From Hansfordia pulvinata (taxonomy: Eukaryota; Ascomycota; Sordariomycetes; Xylariales), in NCBI GenBank assembly GCA_006538405.1, contig BJKQ01000008.1:2170001-2234000 (forward strand): 64,000 nucleotides of DNA, written 5' to 3'. The notes beneath the pieces were generated by a model. It saw only the letters and a list, made by a program, of their open reading frames with translations. It did not search any database and had not been told where the DNA came from. Positions 63,249 to 64,000 of the stretch are shown here, in pieces (position 1 is the first letter of the stretch; each line of letters begins with the position of its first letter). The translations under genes and the position numbers were made by a program.

Positions 63249-63615
63249 CCCACCTGCCACCGTCCAGCACAACAATAATCCCACGTTCCCACTTTCGAGT
63301 GGCCCGGAAGAAAGAGCCCACCACCACGAATGTTGTTAGCACGGGCCCAACGCCGGACTTTCGCGCGCGCTAACAGCCCCCCTCCTCCTCGTTACAGATT
63401 TGGGGAGAACGCGATCTCTCACCGCTTTCCTCTGCAGCAAAAAAGCCCACTCACACACACATCCACACATGCGAGTATAGGCTGTCACTCTTTGGGATCA
63501 GACGGGGGAGGAAGAGGAGTAGGAGGGGCGCAACTCGGGGCACGGACAGGCGTTGCCTGTCAAAGCCCACCCCCTCCGTGCCCTCTACGAGTACCTACTC
63601 GCACATCCACCTAGC

Positions 63616-63616
63616 T

Positions 63617-63654
<38 letters not shown>
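63616..63654. repeat. (AGCC)n tetranucleotide microsatellite
   Basis: About nine AGCC/CCAG units flanked by CTAGCTAG on the left and CTAG on the right. Confidence 0.9.
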
Positions 63655-63655
<1 letters not shown>

Positions 63656-64000
63656 TAGTCGCGGGGAGGGGAAGGATGCGGCGACTACGGATACAACGTC
63701 CAATCAACCAGATGAAGACTCTCGGGCTTGTGCACGTATGGACGATGATAGGTAGAGTTTGAATTAGAAACAAAGAAAAAAATCAAAGATCCACGCCCAG
63801 GTCCCCGTCCCCCCTCCCAGCCACCCCCAAGTCGCCGGCGTTTGGTCGGATCGGCAAGGCCAACGGCACCGCCGTCGTTTTCGTTCGTCGATGGGCATGG
63901 AAGACCGAGTATACGGACGGCCAAATCTTCCGCAACGAGACGCGGGCAGACGGACGGCCGCAACGCACGTACTTTCCCGAGTTACAAACCGAGGGCTGGA

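Larger units (their letters stand above)
56137..64000. other. Gene-free, repeat-rich right end of the window
   Basis: No frame in nearly 7.9 kb shows a recognised domain. Nine exact 8-mers of the dispersed TACTCGTA family were found (57399, 57969, 59236, 61738, 61981, 62353, 62745, 62964, 63586) and five simple repeats are listed separately. At the extreme right edge a minus-strand frame near 63783-63968 might be the end of a gene outside the window, but the evidence is too weak to call. Confidence 0.45.

Noticed and set aside
63218..63654. Closely spaced short tandem repeats as a possible CRISPR-like array
   Set aside because: These are plain tetranucleotide microsatellites without spacers, and the genome is eukaryotic.
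63685..63968. Possible 3' end of a minus-strand gene running out of the window
   Set aside because: A GTACGT donor-like site lies near 63970, but three frames are about equally plausible and nothing is conserved that I recognise.

Overview
The window is nuclear DNA of a filamentous ascomycete (Pezizomycotina), most likely a Sordariomycete and possibly Hypocreales. The evidence is GC-rich sequence, protein genes cut by short spliceosomal introns (about 43-290 nt, GTAAGT/GTGAGT donors, CTNAC-like branch points), a fused MoaA-MoaC (cnxABC-type) gene, a complex I accessory subunit, and fungal-type Ubp12, Mpp6 and dynamin-like GTPase genes. No tRNA, rRNA, CRISPR array or intact transposon was recognised. 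The species cannot be named from the sequence alone.

Layout. 1-8984 is gene-free and dense in an 8-mer, TACTCGTA/TACGAGTA. 8985-11847 (+) encodes a class I cAMP phosphodiesterase. 12187-12536 (-) is a possible 68-residue three-exon gene. 13452-18734 (-) is a Ubp12-like ubiquitin protease with a DUSP domain. 21633-24913 (-) is an insulin-degrading-enzyme (M16A) peptidase. 24914-31775 is gene-free. 31776-32850 (-) encodes the nuclear exosome cofactor Mpp6 with a zinc knuckle, and 34000-34728 (+) encodes the complex I zinc subunit NDUFS6, the two being divergent. 36115-36704 (+) is a YjbQ/UPF0047 protein. 37810-38818 (-) encodes the 25-kDa cleavage factor Im subunit. 40896-44684 (+) is a large dynamin-like GTPase in a lower-GC island. 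48159-49824 (-) is a two-RRM protein. 51413-53043 (-) encodes WRAP73/WDR8, divergent from the MoaA-MoaC fusion at 53848-56136 (+). 56137-64000 is gene-free and rich in simple repeats.

The genes are mostly housekeeping: cAMP turnover, deubiquitination, peptide degradation, RNA surveillance and 3'-end formation, respiration, spindle/centrosome-type WD40 function and molybdenum cofactor synthesis. They form no obvious cluster or single pathway.

Two observations stand out. First, seven genes need a one-base frame correction of the same sign (the sequence lacks one base), usually at a G/C run; with the correction each assembled coding sequence becomes a multiple of three. This looks like systematic homopolymer under-calling. 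Second, about 39 exact copies of the 8-mer TACTCGTA or its complement were found by eye, all outside the exons, some fused into perfect 14-bp palindromes.
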